From assembly GCA_016779205.1 (NCBI GenBank), contig JADHOC010000001.1:186001-250000 (forward strand): a stretch of 64,000 bases of DNA, read 5' to 3'. The notes beneath the pieces were generated by a model that saw only the letters and a program-made list of their open reading frames with translations, had not been told where the DNA came from and did not search any database. This stretch comes from Planctomycetota bacterium (GTDB lineage Bacteria > Planctomycetota > UBA1135 > GCA-002686595). Of this stretch, positions 23,970 to 35,673 are shown piece after piece (within the stretch, counting starts at the first letter, position 1; every line of letters begins with the position of its first letter). Made by a program: the position numbers and the translations under genes.

Positions 23970-24079
23970 GCCAGGGAAACTATAGTTCACGGATGATCGC
24001 CGCGTGGGAATTATACCTCCCATATCGAGGCGCCTCTCACCTCCCGTTCAGCAGCCCCCTGATCCACCCGACCGTGACG
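23970..24079. promoter_or_regulatory. Divergent boxR/boxC control region with palindrome
   Basis: This 110-base gap is one of the few AT-rich spots in the window. It holds a perfect 10-bp palindrome aactatagtt (23978-23987), just upstream of the boxR start, and a second AT-rich piece gaattatacctccc near 24007-24020 that could contain a -10 element for boxC. The TGCA half-sites described for BzdR operators are not seen, so if BoxR binds here its site differs. Operator and promoter positions are inferred. Confidence 0.5.
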
Positions 24080-25753
<1,674 letters not shown>

Positions 25754-25791
25754 CCCCCATCCACACCAACCACCAGCGCAGCGCCAGCGCG

Positions 25792-25811
25792 ACGCGCCCG
25801 AGGGGGCGCGT
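25792..25811 (+). promoter_or_regulatory. Intercistronic hairpin between boxC and boxB
   Basis: Arms acgcgccc (25792-25799) and gggcgcgt (25804-25811) form a perfect 8-bp stem with a gagg tetraloop, 50 bases before the boxB start. It could set the relative amounts of BoxC and BoxB through partial termination or mRNA processing. Confidence 0.45.
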
Positions 25812-25861
25812 GAATCGCAGCGGCACCGCGCATCGACACCTCAACCAGAACGGAGACCAAC

Positions 25862-27280
<1,419 letters not shown>

Positions 27281-27296
27281 GCCAACCACGGGCGAG

Positions 27297-27338
27297 GGCA
27301 GCGCCCCGCCGGTCCCCACGGACCGGCGGGGCGCTGCC
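27297..27338 (+). terminator. 19-bp perfect-stem terminator after boxB
   Basis: Arms 27297-27315 and 27320-27338 are perfectly complementary over 19 bp around a ccac loop. A short gttc follows and no long T-run. It starts 16 bases after the boxB stop and separates the box operon from the SGNH hydrolase gene. This is the longest perfect stem I noticed in the window. Confidence 0.8.
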
Positions 27339-27363
27339 GTTCGGGGAGGCTACACTGCTCCCC

Positions 27364-28125
27364 ATGCCTGCCCGCACCTCCCGATGGGTCCGCCGGGCGA
27401 CCCTGACGGTCGCGCTGGCAGGGGTGTATGTGGCCCTCGCCCTTCACGGGACCGCCCCCGGCGGATGGCGCCTGCGGACCCTCGTTCAATCCCCCGCGGA
27501 GGTCGCCGAGGCCGCCCGACGGGCCCACCGCGCCGCCCGCCTCGATCGGTTCGCCGAGGAGCGCGTGGAGCCCGGCGGCGTGCTCTTCATCGGCTCGTCC
27601 ACCATCGAGTACTTCGACCTCGCCGCGGCGTTCCCGGGGGCCAACGTCATCAACCGCGGGATCGGCGACGAGGACCTCGCGGGCCTGCGGGAGCGCTTCG
27701 CCGGGGCCATTGACGCCACCGCCTGCGCAGCCATCGTGCTCTACGCCGGCGCCGTGGACTTCCACAGGCTCGGACGCCCCCCCGAGGAGATCGTCGAGGG
27801 CGTCGACGAGCTCCTGGACCTCGCGTCCTCATCGGCCCCCTCGGCCAGGGTCTTGCTCCTGGGCATCCTCCCGGGGCGGGGCCACTCGGCGGCCATGGCC
27901 GCGCGGCTCGCCCGAGCCAACGGCGCCCTCCAGGGTCTCGCCGCTGCGCGCCCGATGGTCTCGTTCGTGAACACCGCGCGCCCGCCGGTGACGGAGGAGG
28001 CCTCCGGGGCCCTGGAGCCCCGCATGTCCCGGGACCGGATCCACCTCAACCAGGGAGGCTATAAAGAGGCAGCCTCCTGGATCCTGAATGCCGATGAGGC
28101 TGTCGGGCGCCTCCTGGGCGCATGA
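27364..28125 (+). CDS. SGNH/GDSL-family hydrolase, membrane-anchored or exported
   Basis: A 253-residue protein with an N-terminal hydrophobic stretch (ATLTVALAGVYVALALHG, residues about 12-29). The SGNH blocks are VLFIGSSTIEYFD (nucleophile Ser in GSS), GIGDEDLAG (block II Gly), YAGAVDF (in place of the GxND block III) and SRDRIHLNQGGYKEAA (catalytic Asp and His, block V). The Asn of block III is changed to A/V-D, as in several polysaccharide-modifying members. It probably removes or transfers acyl groups on a surface glycan. It is followed after 73 bases by a flippase gene and then a second SGNH protein. Confidence 0.8.
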   Translation: MPARTSRWVRRATLTVALAGVYVALALHGTAPGGWRLRTLVQSPAEVAEAARRAHRAARLDRFAEERVEPGGVLFIGSSTIEYFDLAAAFPGANVINRGIGDEDLAGLRERFAGAIDATACAAIVLYAGAVDFHRLGRPPEEIVEGVDELLDLASSSAPSARVLLLGILPGRGHSAAMAARLARANGALQGLAAARPMVSFVNTARPPVTEEASGALEPRMSRDRIHLNQGGYKEAASWILNADEAVGRLLGA

Positions 28126-28198
28126 TGGGCCCGGCCACGCCGCCCGATCTTCCCTCCCCCCCCCGCGTCGAACCAGCCCTCCCCCTCCCCGAGGCCCA

Positions 28199-29731
28199 GT
28201 GCTCCGTAGCGTCTTCTCCAACTGGACCCTGAACGCGATCCAGATCGCGGTCTTCATGGTCCTGACCCCATTCACCTTCGGTGCGCTCGGCACCGAGGCG
28301 TTCGGGATCTGGGAGGTCATCGTGTCCACGGCGGCGCCCCTGCAGCTCCTGGCCCTCGGCCTCCCCATGGCCACGGTCCGCGCGGTGAGCAGCTCCCTGG
28401 ACGGGGACGACCCCGACGCCGCGGGGAGAGCGGCCGGCACCGCCTTCAGCATGACGCTGATCCTCGGGCTCGCGGCGGCGGCCATCGGCGCCGTCCTCTA
28501 CGGCGGGTTCTCGGCACTCCTGCTCACGCGAGAGGGCTGGAGCGGGCTCTCCGCTGACACGATCCGCGATGCGCGCATGGCCATCCTCGTGATCCTCGCC
28601 AACGCATCCGCCGGGTTCGCCCTCGCCCTGCCCTACGCGCTCTTCGACGCCCACCACGACTTCGTCGCGCGCAACGTCATCAAGGCCCTCGGGCTCTTCG
28701 CCAAGCTCGGCGTCACGGTCGTGGCGCTCACCTGGCGGGCCGACCTGGTGGTCCTCGCCGGCGTTCAGGTGGCGCTCGCCGTCGCCGAGTTCTGCGTCGC
28801 CATGGTGGTCTCAAGGCGCAGGCACCCAAAGGTCGGCCTGAGGCCCCGGACCATCCGCTGGAAGGAGGCCCACGGCCTGCTCTCCTTCAGCGTCTTCGCC
28901 TTCCTGATGAACATGGGGGCCATGCTCGCGTTCCGGATCGACGCGGTGGTCATCGGGCTCAACGCCCAGCCCGAGGCCGCCGCGGTCTACGGGATCGGCA
29001 ACAAGATCTTCGACCCCTTCATCAACATCCTGCTGGCCATCGGGATGGTCCTCATGCCCCTCGCCGCCGCGGCGAAGAGCAAGGGGGACCTCGCGCCGGT
29101 GAAGGACGCGTTCCTCAAGTGGTCGAAGATCGCCGCCACCATCGTCCTGCTCATCGGGGGCTACCTGATGGTCCTCGGGCCGGCCTTCCTGTCGGCCTGG
29201 ATCGGCGAGGGCTACGACGAGGAGTCCGGACGGCTGATGCAGATCCTGATGCTCTCGTTCTTCTGCTTCCTCCCGATCCGAGGCGTGGCCCTGCCCGCCC
29301 TCATGGGGATGGGGCAGGCCAGGCTCCCGGGATTCGGACTCCTGGCCATGGGCCTCGGGAACCTCCTCCTGAGCCTCGCCCTGGTGGGGCCCTACGGCCT
29401 CACGGGCGTCGCCCTCGGCACCGCAATCCCGAACGTCCTCTTCGCTGCGGTCATCGGTCGCATCGCGTGCCGCTCCCTCGGCGTCCCCACCCTCCGCTGG
29501 ATGGGATACGCCTTCGGGAAGCCGGCGGTCGCCTTTGGCGTGGCCGTCGGCGCCCTCTACGGCGCCACTCGCCTCGTCGACGTGCGCTCATTCCCCGAGC
29601 TGATCCTCGCGGGGTTGGCCTACACGGGGCTCTTCGGTGCCCTCAGCCTCGCGTATGCTTTCGCCCGCGACCCGTACCTGGACACGGGGCCCCTCCTTCG
29701 ACGCCTCCCCCTGGTCTCCAAGCGAAAATGA
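28199..29731 (+). CDS. Polysaccharide/lipid-linked oligosaccharide flippase (Wzx/MATE-like)
   Basis: A 510-residue membrane protein with about 12-14 hydrophobic segments. It begins LRSVFSNWTLNAIQIAVFMV from a GTG at 28199, which is typical of Wzx-type flippases; gagg at 28189-28192 is a fitting ribosome binding site. The frame is open back to 28088, but that upstream part is proline-rich and improbable. Wzx-type proteins move undecaprenyl-linked repeat units across the inner membrane. No polymerase or glycosyltransferase is adjacent, so it may serve a glycan made elsewhere. Its stop overlaps the next ATG (ATGA at 29728). Confidence 0.82.
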   Translation: MLRSVFSNWTLNAIQIAVFMVLTPFTFGALGTEAFGIWEVIVSTAAPLQLLALGLPMATVRAVSSSLDGDDPDAAGRAAGTAFSMTLILGLAAAAIGAVLYGGFSALLLTREGWSGLSADTIRDARMAILVILANASAGFALALPYALFDAHHDFVARNVIKALGLFAKLGVTVVALTWRADLVVLAGVQVALAVAEFCVAMVVSRRRHPKVGLRPRTIRWKEAHGLLSFSVFAFLMNMGAMLAFRIDAVVIGLNAQPEAAAVYGIGNKIFDPFINILLAIGMVLMPLAAAAKSKGDLAPVKDAFLKWSKIAATIVLLIGGYLMVLGPAFLSAWIGEGYDEESGRLMQILMLSFFCFLPIRGVALPALMGMGQARLPGFGLLAMGLGNLLLSLALVGPYGLTGVALGTAIPNVLFAAVIGRIACRSLGVPTLRWMGYAFGKPAVAFGVAVGALYGATRLVDVRSFPELILAGLAYTGLFGALSLAYAFARDPYLDTGPLLRRLPLVSKRK

Positions 29732-30867
29732 TCCTCGACCTCCTGCTGATCGCGGGTGCCACAGGCGCGAGTCTCATCGGAGCTGAGCTCCTCGCGCGGA
29801 TCTACCTCAGGACCCGCGACGACTGGTTCGTCCACGCTCCCTATTCCCGGTCCGAGTACGTCGTCGACCCGATCGCCTTCCCCCAGCTCCCGCCGACGGT
29901 GCGGGTGGCGGCCAACCCCGACGGGGAGCGCGGGAGCAAGCTGCCCAGGCGGCCCGACGACCTGTACCGGGTCCTCGTCGCCGGGGGCAGCGCCGCCGAG
30001 TGCTACATGCTGGACCAGCCGCAATCGTGGCCCGCGGTGACCCAGGAGATCCTCAACGGAACGGCGGGCCGGCGATCCCTCGCCCACGTCGGCAACATCG
30101 CCTGCTCGCTGATCCCATGCCGGACCATCGACCGCCTGCTCAAGCGCGTCCTGCCCCGGGTGAAGTCCTTGGACGTCATCGTCCTCATGGTCGGCGCGAG
30201 TGACCTCGTGGACTGGTTCGAGAAGAAGGCCCCGCCCGAGATCGACGAGAGCCCGGCGGCCCTGCACCTGTTCTGCACGGAGCACCCCGCCGGCGGCTTC
30301 TCCTGGAAGCCCACTGGGAGCGCCCTCTACCGCCTCCTGCGGAGGGCCTACACCCGCGTCGCTCGCCCCGTACACCGGCGGACGAACGTCGGCGCCGCGC
30401 GGGTGAAGCACCGGGAGATGCGCGCCCGGTGCCAGAACATCCTGACGGAGGCCCCCGACGCCAGCCCGATGCTCGACAGGTTCCGCCACCACCTGACGGC
30501 GCTGATCCGCACCTGCAGGGAGCACTCCCGAGAGGTCCTCATCGCGCGCCAGCCGTGGCTCGACGCGGACCTCTCCCCCGAGGAGGAGCGCCAGCTCTGG
30601 AACTTCGGGCAGGGCCGGCCGTACCGGAGCGAGCCCGAGGCCTACTACTCCATCAAGCTGGTGCGCGACCTCATGGAGCAGGTGGACCAGGTCGCCGTGG
30701 AGGTCGCCGCCGCCGAGGCTGTCCCCGACCTCGACCTCCGGGCGCGCGTCCCCTCGACCCTGGACCACTACTACGACTTCCTCCACCACACCCCCCTGGG
30801 AGCGCGGTGCGTGGGCGCCGCCATCGCCTCCAAGCTCGTCGAGCTTGAGAGGGCTCAGCCGAACTGA
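29728..30867 (+). CDS. SGNH-hydrolase-like exported protein
   Basis: A 379-residue protein with an N-terminal hydrophobic segment (ILDLLLIAGATGASLIGAELL) that may anchor it in the membrane. VLVAGGSAAECYMLDQ is a GDS-like nucleophile block, VGNIACSLIP and LMVGASDLVDW correspond to blocks II and III, and STLDHYYDFLHHTPLGAR gives the final Asp/His. Proteins of this kind often sit in exopolysaccharide loci, where they acylate or deacylate sugars. It overlaps the flippase stop by 4 bases, so the two products probably act together. Its 3' end overlaps that of the convergent aldehyde dehydrogenase gene by 13 bases. Confidence 0.75.
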   Translation: MILDLLLIAGATGASLIGAELLARIYLRTRDDWFVHAPYSRSEYVVDPIAFPQLPPTVRVAANPDGERGSKLPRRPDDLYRVLVAGGSAAECYMLDQPQSWPAVTQEILNGTAGRRSLAHVGNIACSLIPCRTIDRLLKRVLPRVKSLDVIVLMVGASDLVDWFEKKAPPEIDESPAALHLFCTEHPAGGFSWKPTGSALYRLLRRAYTRVARPVHRRTNVGAARVKHREMRARCQNILTEAPDASPMLDRFRHHLTALIRTCREHSREVLIARQPWLDADLSPEEERQLWNFGQGRPYRSEPEAYYSIKLVRDLMEQVDQVAVEVAAAEAVPDLDLRARVPSTLDHYYDFLHHTPLGARCVGAAIASKLVELERAQPN

Positions 30868-32396
30868 ATGCCCTGGGCGAGGGGCAGGTCGTCGGAGTAG
30901 TTGACCGTGTTGGTCTGGCGCCGCATGTAGGCCTTCCAGGCGTCGCTGCCCGACTCGCGGCCACCGCCGGTGTCCTTCTCGCCCCCGAAGGCGCCGCCGA
31001 TCTCGGCCCCGGAGGTGCCGATGTTGACGTTGGCGATCCCGCAGTCGGAGCCAGCCGCCGCGATGAAGCGTTCGGCCGCCTTCACGTCAGAGGTGAAGAT
31101 CGCGCTGGAGAGGCCCTGGGGCACGCCGTTGTGCAGCTCGATCGCGTGCTCGAGGTCCTTGATGGGGATCAGGTAGAGGATGGGCGCGAAGGTCTCGTCC
31201 TGCACCGTCTGGTAGTCGTTCTGGGCCGTCATGATGGCGGGCACCACGTAGTGCCCCCCCGCCAGGTCGCCCTCCATGGGCGCCCGACCGCCCCCGCGGA
31301 GGAGCGTCCCACCCTCGGCCTGGCAGGACGCGATCGCGGCCTCCATGTTGGCCACCGCCTGCTCGTCAATGAGCGGGCCGCAGAGCGTGCCCTCGTCCAT
31401 CGGGTCACCGATGACGATGTCGTCGTAGGCGCGCACCAGCCGCTCGGTCACCTCCTCCATCAGGCTCTCGTGGACGAGGAGACGGCGGGTCGACGTGCAG
31501 CGCTGGCCCGCGGTGCCCACGGCGCCGAACAGCGTGGCGGGGAGCACCATCGAGAGGTCCGCGTCGTCCATGACCACCAGGCCGTTGTTCCCGCCGCACT
31601 CGAGGATGAGCCGGCCCATGCGGCCCGCGACGCGGCCCGCCACCAGCTTGCCGATGGCGGTGGAGCCCGTGAAGGAGACCAGCGGCAGGCGGCTGTCGTC
31701 GATCATCGTCTGGGCGACGTCCTCGTTCCCGCCGATGGCGAGGCCGCAGAGGGCACCGAAGCCCTCCTCCTCCAGGATCGGGCGCACGACGTTCGTGAGG
31801 CCGATGGCGGTGAGCGGCGTCTTCGGGCTCGGCTTCCAGACGCAGGCGTCCCCGCACGTGAAGGCCAGCATGGAGTTCCAGGCCCAGACCGCCATGGGGA
31901 AGTTGAAGGCGGTCAGGATGCCGACGGTGCCCAGGGGGTGCCACTGCTCGCGCATGGTGTGACCCGGCCGCTCGGAGGGCATGGTGAGCCCGTACATCTG
32001 GCGCGAGAGGCCGACGGCGAAGTCGGCGATGTCGATGCACTCCTGAACCTCACCCCAGCCCTCCTGCACGATCTTGCCCATCTCGAGGGTGATCAACCGG
32101 CCGAGGGCGTCCTTGTGCTCGCGCATGGCGTTGCCGATGCGTCGGACGATCTCCCCGCGCTTGGGACCCGGGACCGTTCGCCAGCGCTTGAAGGCCTCCT
32201 CGGCGGCTGCCACGACCTTCTCGTACTCGTCTGCGGTGGCCATCTGCACTCGACCGATCACCTCCCCGGTGCCCGGGGAGCGGGACTCCAGGACCTCCCC
32301 CGTGCACGTCAGCCACTCACCCGCGTAGGCGCCCTGGTTGAGGTCGGTGATGCCCAGGGAGGAGAGGAAGCTCGTATCGGTGCTCGAGTTGGACAT
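30855..32396 (-). CDS. ALDH7-type aldehyde dehydrogenase (piperidine-6-carboxylate / aminoadipate semialdehyde dehydrogenase)
   Basis: A 513-residue dehydrogenase. The ALDH7 (AmaB/antiquitin) subfamily is recognised by ILTAFNFPMAVWAWN, LILECGGNNGLVVMDD (catalytic Glu), GTAGQRCTSTRR (catalytic Cys) and the C-terminal GAFGGEKDTGGGRESGSDAW. Such enzymes oxidise alpha-aminoadipate semialdehyde in lysine breakdown. The ATG at 32396 is preferred; the frame is open to 32534 but that extension is proline-rich. No other lysine-catabolism gene is adjacent. A role in place of BoxD in the benzoate pathway is possible on position alone (3.6 kb from boxB), but the subfamily motifs argue against it. Confidence 0.88.
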   Translation of the reverse strand: MSNSSTDTSFLSSLGITDLNQGAYAGEWLTCTGEVLESRSPGTGEVIGRVQMATADEYEKVVAAAEEAFKRWRTVPGPKRGEIVRRIGNAMREHKDALGRLITLEMGKIVQEGWGEVQECIDIADFAVGLSRQMYGLTMPSERPGHTMREQWHPLGTVGILTAFNFPMAVWAWNSMLAFTCGDACVWKPSPKTPLTAIGLTNVVRPILEEEGFGALCGLAIGGNEDVAQTMIDDSRLPLVSFTGSTAIGKLVAGRVAGRMGRLILECGGNNGLVVMDDADLSMVLPATLFGAVGTAGQRCTSTRRLLVHESLMEEVTERLVRAYDDIVIGDPMDEGTLCGPLIDEQAVANMEAAIASCQAEGGTLLRGGGRAPMEGDLAGGHYVVPAIMTAQNDYQTVQDETFAPILYLIPIKDLEHAIELHNGVPQGLSSAIFTSDVKAAERFIAAAGSDCGIANVNIGTSGAEIGGAFGGEKDTGGGRESGSDAWKAYMRRQTNTVNYSDDLPLAQGIQFG

Positions 32397-32606
32397 GGCG
32401 GGTGGAGGGTGGATCGGGTCGAGGGGAGGTGCAGGGTGGCGTCCGCCGCCGAAGGGGCGCTGATGGCCGGGGCGGCCGCCGGGTGAATTCGGGCGGAAGA
32501 GGATAACGCCCGGGCACGGAAACGGCCCCTCCACCGCTCACGATCCGGGCGTCTCGCCGCTATTCTATTCGCCCGCAGAGCCCCCAAGGGGCGTCAGGAG
32601 ACAGCC

Positions 32607-34295
32607 ATGAGCGAAGCGAAGATCATCTACCAGCTCCAGGACCTCAAGAAGTTCTACGACCAGAGGGAGGTGCTCTCGGGCATCACCATCTCCTTCCTGG
32701 AGGGCGCCAACATCGGGCTCATCGGCCCGAATGGCGCGGGCAAGAGCACCCTGCTCCGGATCCTCGCGGGCGAGGACAAGGACATCGAGGGGATGGCCCG
32801 CCCCATCCAGGGCCTCACCATCGGCTACCTCCAGCAGGAGCCGCCCCTCAACGAGGAGAAGACCGTCGGCGAGAACATCGACGAGGCGGTCGCCGGGCTG
32901 CGCGCCATCGAGGCGCGCTACTACGAGGTCATGACGATCATGGGCGACGCCGAGGGCGAGGAGGCCGAGAAGCTCTCGCTCGAGTACGACCGCCTGCAGA
33001 CCGACATGGACACCAAGGGCATCTGGGACCTGGACAGCCGCCTCGAGCAGGCCGCCCACGCCCTCCAGGTCCCGCCGATGGAGTCGGGCGTCACCAAGCT
33101 CTCCGGCGGCGAGCGCCGCCGCGTGGCGCTCTGCAAGCTTCTCCTGGAGCACCCCGACCTGCTGCTCCTGGACGAGCCCACCAACCACCTCGACTCCGAG
33201 TCGATCGCGTGGCTCGAGACGCACCTGCAGGAGTACGAGGGCACGGTGATCCTCATCACCCACGACCGCTACTTCCTCGACAACGTGGTCGGCTGGATGC
33301 TCGAGATCGAGCGCGGCGGCGCGCGCCCGTACAAGGGCAACTACAGCGCCTACCTCGACCAGAAGTCGAAGCTGCTGGACGTCAAGCGCAAGAACGACGC
33401 CTCCAGGGCCAAGGTCCTCGAGCGCGAGAAGGAGTGGCTCTCCCGCACCCCCGCGGCCCGGACGAAGCAGTCCAAGTCGCGCCTCAAGCGCTACCAGGAC
33501 CTCGCCAGCGAGGCCCGCGCCGACGACATGGTCCAGAACGTGGAGCTGCGGATCCCGCCCGGCCCGCGCCTGGGCGACAAGGTGCTCGAGGTGGAGAACC
33601 TGGCCAAGGGGTACGGCGACCGGACCCTCTTCCGGGGCCTGACCTTCTCGATCCCGCCCCAGGCCAAGCTGGGCGTGATCGGCGCCAACGGCATGGGCAA
33701 GTCGACGCTGATGAAGATCATCATCGGCGACGAGACGGCGGACGAGGGCTCCATGGAACTCGGGTCGACGGTGCAGCTGCGCTTCCTCGACCAGAGCCGG
33801 ACCGTGCTCGATGACGACATCTCGGTCTTCGACAACATCACCGACGGCAACGAGCAGCTGCCCTTCGGTTCCACCGTGATCGACAGCCGCGCCTACGTGG
33901 CTCGCTTCAACTTCCGGGGCGAGGACCAGCAGCGCAAGGTCGGCGAGTGCTCCGGCGGGATGAGGAACCGGGTCATGCTCGCGAAGATGCTCCGCGAGCC
34001 GGCCAACCTCATCATCATGGACGAGCCGACCAACGACCTCGACCTCGACACCCTGCGGGTGCTCGAGGAGGCGATCGAGCACTACCCCGGCTGCATGATC
34101 ATCGTGACCCACGACCGGTACTTCCTGAACCGCGTGGCCACCCACATCCTCGCCTTCGAGGGCGTCGACGACGAAGGCGTCGCGATCGTCCGCTTCCACC
34201 ACGGGGACTACGAGTCCTACAAGGAGTGGAAGAAGAACCGCGGCGAGGACATCGACGAGCGCAAGGGCGCCCACCGGCGCTTCAACCGCACGTGA
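32607..34295 (+). CDS. ettA: Energy-dependent translational throttle protein EttA (ABC-F)
   Basis: A 562-residue ABC-F ATPase with two nucleotide-binding domains and no membrane part. The first domain has Walker A GPNGAGKST, signature LSGGERRRV and Walker B LLLLDEPTNHLD; an EttA-type arm and linker follow (KGNYSAYLDQKSKL and RTPAARTKQSKSRLKRYQD). The second has a changed Walker A, GANGMGKST, a changed signature, CSGGMRNRV, and LIIMDEPTNDLD. EttA acts at the ribosomal E site and gates the first elongation step according to ATP/ADP. A strong ribosome binding site (aggag, about 32597-32601) precedes the ATG. The Nudix gene starts with GTGA overlap at its end. Confidence 0.93.
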   Translation: MSEAKIIYQLQDLKKFYDQREVLSGITISFLEGANIGLIGPNGAGKSTLLRILAGEDKDIEGMARPIQGLTIGYLQQEPPLNEEKTVGENIDEAVAGLRAIEARYYEVMTIMGDAEGEEAEKLSLEYDRLQTDMDTKGIWDLDSRLEQAAHALQVPPMESGVTKLSGGERRRVALCKLLLEHPDLLLLDEPTNHLDSESIAWLETHLQEYEGTVILITHDRYFLDNVVGWMLEIERGGARPYKGNYSAYLDQKSKLLDVKRKNDASRAKVLEREKEWLSRTPAARTKQSKSRLKRYQDLASEARADDMVQNVELRIPPGPRLGDKVLEVENLAKGYGDRTLFRGLTFSIPPQAKLGVIGANGMGKSTLMKIIIGDETADEGSMELGSTVQLRFLDQSRTVLDDDISVFDNITDGNEQLPFGSTVIDSRAYVARFNFRGEDQQRKVGECSGGMRNRVMLAKMLREPANLIIMDEPTNDLDLDTLRVLEEAIEHYPGCMIIVTHDRYFLNRVATHILAFEGVDDEGVAIVRFHHGDYESYKEWKKNRGEDIDERKGAHRRFNRT

Positions 34296-34897
34296 GCCGC
34301 GCTGGGTCAGGGGGCGAAGCCGCCGAGGGTCACGCCAGCGCGGAGGCCGCGCTGGAGTTGGACCGCGCCCGGGCCAGCCTGCGGGCGACCCCGGACGCGG
34401 CCCTGACGGACGTCCAGCGCAGCTTCCGGGACGAGATCGATCGGTTCCTCGCCGAGCACGGCCCGGTCGCCCTGACGCGCGCTTGCCTCCCGGGCCACCT
34501 GACGGCCTCGTGCCTGCTCTGGAGCCACGACGGCTCTCGGATCCTCCTGCATCACCACCGCAAGCTCGGGCTCTGGCTCCAGTTCGGTGGTCACTGCGAC
34601 GGGGAGGGCGACACCCGCGGGGTCGCGCTCCGCGAGACCGAGGAGGAGAGCGGCATCCTCCCGGACCGCCTCACCGAGACGCCCGTGGACTTCGACGTCC
34701 ACGCCATCCCGGCCCGACCCGGCGAGCCGGAGCACCTCCACCTGGACGTCAGGTACCTCGCGGTGGCCCCCGAGGCGGCCCGCGAATCCCTGTCCGAGGA
34801 GTCTCTCGCGCTCGAGTGGCTCACCCCCGCTGAGGCGCTGGAGCGAGGCGTGGACGACTCCTTGAGGCGCATGATCCTCCTCGGCCCGCCGGGCTGA
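34292..34897 (+). CDS. Nudix hydrolase
   Basis: A 201-residue Nudix protein from a GTG start overlapping the ettA stop. The Nudix box is recognisable as GGHCDGEGD followed by LRETEEESGI (residues about 94-115); the REUXEEXGU half is good but the first Glu of the box appears displaced by one residue. The N-terminal 70 residues are helical and precede TASCLLWSHDGSRILLHHH, the start of the Nudix fold. It is expected to cleave a nucleoside diphosphate-linked compound with metal; the substrate is not predictable. The coupling with ettA is unusual, but both relate loosely to nucleotide status. Confidence 0.85.
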   Translation: MSRAGSGGEAAEGHASAEAALELDRARASLRATPDAALTDVQRSFRDEIDRFLAEHGPVALTRACLPGHLTASCLLWSHDGSRILLHHHRKLGLWLQFGGHCDGEGDTRGVALRETEEESGILPDRLTETPVDFDVHAIPARPGEPEHLHLDVRYLAVAPEAARESLSEESLALEWLTPAEALERGVDDSLRRMILLGPPG

Positions 34898-34968
34898 ACG
34901 CGCCGGCTGTCGCGGATTCGACCCCATCCCCCGGCGCGACCGGCTCCCTCGACCGCGTGAGGGTGCCC

Positions 34969-34984
34969 GGGAAAACGTTTCCCC
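34969..34984. promoter_or_regulatory. LacI-type operator-like palindrome
   Basis: Sixteen bases, gggaaaacgtttcccc, pair symmetrically at seven of eight positions around a central CG, with core AAACGTTT (34973-34980). Sites of this size with a central CpG are typical of LacI-family regulators. No LacI-family gene is present in the window. It lies 173 bases upstream of the small membrane protein start at 35157. Confidence 0.45.
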
Positions 34985-34987
34985 TGC

Positions 34988-35007
34988 CAAACCGGGCTCC
35001 CGGTTTG
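34988..35007. promoter_or_regulatory. 20-bp palindrome next to the LacI-like site
   Basis: Arms caaaccggg (34988-34996) and cccggtttg (34999-35007) are perfect inverted repeats separated by ct. The site lies three bases after the preceding palindrome. The short spacer suits a dimeric DNA-binding protein better than an RNA hairpin. Confidence 0.45.
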
Positions 35008-35156
35008 CCCGACGGCGATTCATGCATAGCCTGTGTCCACGGCCAGCGCACCCGGGCGGGATGCGACGGCATCGGGGCCCAAGCCCCACCGGACCTCAAG
35101 GGACGCCGCCGAAGGGCGCCGCGTCGGACACGGAAGTCAGCAACCCACGAGAAGGC

Positions 35157-35606
35157 ATGCCCAGCAAGCAAGGCGCCGTCAGGCTCTCACCTCTCTTTCT
35201 CCTCGCCGCCGCGTTCGCCGCTGTGGCCTTCGTCGTCATCCAGGGCTCCGGGAGGCCCGCCGCGGCCGCCGCAAGCTACGAGGCGAAGGCCTCCCACTCG
35301 ATCTCGGGCCTCACCGACGTGAGCCAGCTCTCCAACCCCATGGCTGTCCGCTATGACGAGGTGATTGAGGCGACCGAGGAGCGCGTCCGCATGCGCAAGG
35401 AGAAGATCGACCCCTCCTCACCCCTGGGTGAGATCCTCGAGAGCGCGGCTCACCGCCGGGTCAGCGCGGCGACCCGCGCCGTCATGCGACGGGACGGACA
35501 TTGCAGCGCGTGGAAGAAGATCAAGCGCAAGGACGGGCGCGCCGTCCCCGACCTGACCAGCGACGTGATCGCCCAGCTCCCGGTGGTCACCCCCGACCCG
35601 GAGTGA
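35157..35606 (+). CDS. Small membrane-anchored protein of unknown function
   Basis: A 149-residue protein with an N-terminal signal anchor (LSPLFLLAAAFAAVAFVVIQG, residues about 9-29) followed by a polar domain. Notable segments are YDEVIEATEERVRMRKEKID, SPLGEILESAAHRRVSAATR and DGHCSAWKKIKRKDGRAVPD. It has one Cys. I recognise no family. The ATG at 35157 has gagaagg (35149-35155) immediately upstream, which is a strong but closely spaced ribosome binding site. The preceding 259 bases hold two palindromes and may form its control region. It is followed by the SecDF-head pseudogene. Confidence 0.6.
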   Translation: MPSKQGAVRLSPLFLLAAAFAAVAFVVIQGSGRPAAAAASYEAKASHSISGLTDVSQLSNPMAVRYDEVIEATEERVRMRKEKIDPSSPLGEILESAAHRRVSAATRAVMRRDGHCSAWKKIKRKDGRAVPDLTSDVIAQLPVVTPDPE

Positions 35607-35673
35607 TGACCGCCGCTCGGGGCAGGGCTCCCGGCGACTCGAGGCCAGGATTGGGCCGCCGGCGGGCGCCCCG

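Noticed and set aside
30855..32396. Aldehyde dehydrogenase as BoxD of the benzoate pathway
   Set aside because: Its motifs (GGEKDTGGGRESGSDAW) are those of the ALDH7/AmaB group; it is also separated and on the other strand.
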